Of a stretch of 10,156 nucleotides of DNA, positions 9,252 through 10,156 are shown one piece after another. The notes under the pieces are model-generated. The model was not told where the DNA came from. It saw only the letters and a program-made list of their open reading frames with translations, and searched no databases. Position 1 is the stretch's first letter. Every line of letters starts with the position of its first letter. Source of the stretch: an uncultured Candidatus Saccharibacteria bacterium (GTDB lineage Bacteria > Patescibacteria > Saccharimonadia > Saccharimonadales > CAMLKC01); the NCBI GenBank assembly GCA_946480595.1, contig CAMLKC010000033.1:1-10156 (forward strand), read 5' to 3'. The translations under genes and the position numbers were made by a program.

Positions 9252-9631
9252 GTTCTTTTTGCAATATATACACAGGCAATCACGACAAACAATACCACCA
9301 GAAGTACGTCGTAAATACTTACCTCTCCTACCGATTGCATACCTATAAGCAAGATTGGCGCAAGAGCAATAACAGATGAGTAATAGTAGGATCGGCCTAA
9401 TGAGAGTGCAGGAATAATCCGTGAGCCCGCAAAGGTAGCCGCGACCTTAGCTACTACCTTACTACACCCGAATAACAAAAAAGTCAGCACTCCAAGTGCC
9501 GACACGTACAACAAAATAAAAACAAGTAGAATGCCCAGCGGACCAATGGTCGCAGGCGTGGTGGTTTGCAAAAGAATGGCTAGCAACATAAGTGCTCCGA
9601 CCATACTAATAGCAATGATTCTCCCTAACAT
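9245..9631 (-). CDS. Small four-helix integral membrane protein, function unknown
   Basis: From the ATG at 9631 this is 128 residues. From an in-frame GTG at 9640 it would be 131. Four hydrophobic segments are visible (in 131-residue numbering about 5-24, 32-57, 84-102 and 109-126), separated by short loops. The longest loop (61-83) is basic (SKVVAKVAATFAGSR) and followed by RSYYYSS. The protein ends in KRTR. No catalytic motif is visible. I prefer the ATG because a TGGTATAGT extended -10 lies eight bases before it, the same arrangement as the next gene downstream. The GTG alternative would use AGGTGG four bases away. It lies 42 bases upstream of the 142-residue gene in the same direction, but that gene has its own promoter. 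I infer no function beyond membrane location. Confidence 0.72.
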   Translation of the reverse strand: MLGRIIAISMVGALMLLAILLQTTTPATIGPLGILLVFILLYVSALGVLTFLLFGCSKVVAKVAATFAGSRIIPALSLGRSYYYSSVIALAPILLIGMQSVGEVSIYDVLLVVLFVVIACVYIAKRTR

Positions 9632-9638
9632 ATTCCTC

Positions 9639-9647
9639 ACTATACCA
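9639..9647 (-). promoter_or_regulatory. Extended -10 promoter for the small membrane protein gene
   Basis: The minus strand reads TGGTATAGT and then seven bases (GAGGAAT) before the ATG at 9631, the same spacing as the promoter at 9210-9218. GAGG in the spacer also resembles a ribosome site but lies only three bases from the ATG. This supports a leaderless or near-leaderless transcript. Confidence 0.5.
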
Positions 9648-9655
9648 CCTAATTT

Positions 9656-10089
9656 AAGACAAGGGAGCCCGAGTAGCAGGCATTTATCTGGACAGCTACA
9701 ACCGCCGCTGATAAAAATTATTGGGCGCGTGTGTCGCAGAGCCTACTACTACGAGCAACTGACCGCTCCAGGAAAACCTGGGGCACTTTTCATGCGTTCT
9801 TTGTTTTCCGCAATGTACCTAGTAGTTTCACTGCTAAAGGTTAACAGGGATTAACTAGTTACACTGGTACTTGCTGGTTCGCGCGCTCAACGCCTTCTTT
9901 TTTGAAAAATTTGGCGGAGCATCGGCAACGTCACTGTAACTGCGAAAAAGGTGCATGACCTGTATGTGTGGGTCAATATTTTTTGTGTTTGCAGATGGCG
10001 TGTCGTTACCGACTTTCCGTCAAATGTGACGGCCAGTTATTTGAATTGTAAATGTGTTTTTTGTGCTTTTTGTTTTTGTAAAAGCTTGT
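9656..10089 (-). ncRNA. Candidate structured RNA or long structured leader; no convincing gene in this stretch
   Basis: This stretch begins at the start site predicted from the 10094-10122 promoter and has no ORF with a credible start and ribosome site. It contains several stems. CCGTCA/TGACGG (10017-10032) has a four-base loop. GTCG/CGAC (10002-10013) has a GUAA, i.e. GNRA-type, loop on the minus strand. CATTGCG/CGCATG (9791-9815) has one bulge. CCAGG/CCTGG (9768-9781) has a UUUU loop. A long-range 10-bp helix joins 9741-9750 to 9672-9681 and encloses a TTTATC/GATAAA stem (9683-9715). ACAAG near the 5' end can pair with CTTGT near 9657-9661. I checked for hallmarks of tmRNA, RNase P RNA, SRP RNA and tRNA and found none. 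It may be a free RNA or the leader of the 9245-9631 gene. The exact ends are guesses. Confidence 0.35.
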
Positions 10090-10093
10090 CCTT

Positions 10094-10122
10094 AGAATAG
10101 CATGCAATCGGGTTTTGGTCAA
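10094..10122 (-). promoter_or_regulatory. Strong promoter reading into the gene-free region
   Basis: On the minus strand TTGACC (10122-10117) is followed after exactly 17 bases by TATTCT (10099-10094). The bases TGC in front of the -10 give an extended -10. The start site would be near 10087-10089. No coding gene follows for more than 400 bases, so it either makes a non-coding RNA or a very long leader. Confidence 0.65.
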
Positions 10123-10156
10123 TACGCTCACGCTAAAATACGTTGTATTGAATACA
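10121..10156. promoter_or_regulatory. Cluster of AATAC/GTATT half-sites at the promoter, possible operator
   Basis: AATAC occurs at 10121-10125, 10137-10141 and 10151-10155, and its complement GTATT at 10145-10149. The last two form TGTATT-G-AATACA, a perfect 13-base palindrome at the window edge. The first half-site overlaps the -35 of the minus-strand promoter and starts 16 bases from the second. This could bind a dimeric regulator, but the units are short and A/T-rich. Confidence 0.3.

Noticed and set aside
9690..9854. Plus-strand ORF tail (...LTAPGKPGALF...) extending out of the antisense of the membrane protein gene, and a minus-strand open stretch opposite it
   Set aside because: The plus-strand ORF starts inside the antisense of a real membrane protein gene, and the opposite frame has no ATG with a ribosome site. 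Both are better explained as shadows.
9855..9956. 33-codon minus-strand ORF (MHLFRSYSD...) with open frame extending upstream to 10026
   Set aside because: The frame looks protein-like, but there is no ribosome site, its ATG lies inside a TGACC/GGTCA stem, and open stretches of this length are expected by chance in six frames. It could be reconsidered if conserved in relatives.
9940..9975. Attenuator-like alternatives: TGACC/GGTCA versus AGGT/ACCT followed by TTTTT on the minus strand
   Set aside because: The terminator stem would have only four base pairs, too weak to rely on.
9656..10089. tmRNA, RNase P RNA, SRP RNA or tRNA in the gene-free region
   Set aside because: I found no tag ending in ALAA, no tRNA-like TTCGA arm, no ACAGAA/GAGGAAAGTCC pair of RNase P, and no SRP GGTCAGG...GGAAGG core on either strand. 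A GGAAAGTC string at 10014-10021 alone is not enough.
9661..10156. Replication origin in the gene-free region, suggested by nearby gyrB/gyrA
   Set aside because: No cluster of DnaA boxes (TTATCCACA-like) and no dnaA or dnaN gene is in view.

Overview
The window most likely comes from a Patescibacteria (CPR) genome, probably Candidatus Saccharibacteria (TM7). This rests on three things: a compact gyrB-gyrA pair; a surface protein with a long basic N-terminal region before its signal helix and a C-terminal LPHTG sorting signal; and a large membrane-anchored HerA/VirD4-type ATPase preceded by a small protein ending in a charged helix. The taxonomic call is recognition from memory, not a search. 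The genetic code looks standard. No gene contains an in-frame TGA, which argues against the TGA=Gly lineages. Stops are TAA in five genes and TAG in two, and one of those TAGs (gyrA) is suspicious.

Layout: (1) 1-3557, minus strand: gyrB then gyrA, with one base between them, driven by a near-consensus promoter at 3600-3628. GyrA stops at an in-frame TAG exactly after the breakage-reunion domain, and the family-typical sequence continues in the same frame to the window edge. (2) 3711-5904, plus strand: a sortase-type surface protein and a coiled-coil protein with two membrane segments, 10 bases apart. (3) 5924-9202, minus strand, convergent with (2): a 142-residue disordered/helical protein and the 946-residue ATPase, 9 bases apart. 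(4) 9245-9631: a small four-helix membrane protein. (5) 9641-10156: about 0.5 kb with no convincing gene. It carries a strong minus-strand promoter at its right end and several stem-loops, so it is either an uncharacterised structured RNA or a very long structured leader.

How it may fit together: gyrB and gyrA give the two gyrase subunits. The ATPase, its small partner and the adjacent coiled-coil and LPHTG proteins could form an envelope-associated export or DNA-transfer apparatus; that link rests on proximity only. Two minus-strand genes in regions 3 and 4 share an extended -10 element at the same distance from ATG, which implies leaderless mRNAs.
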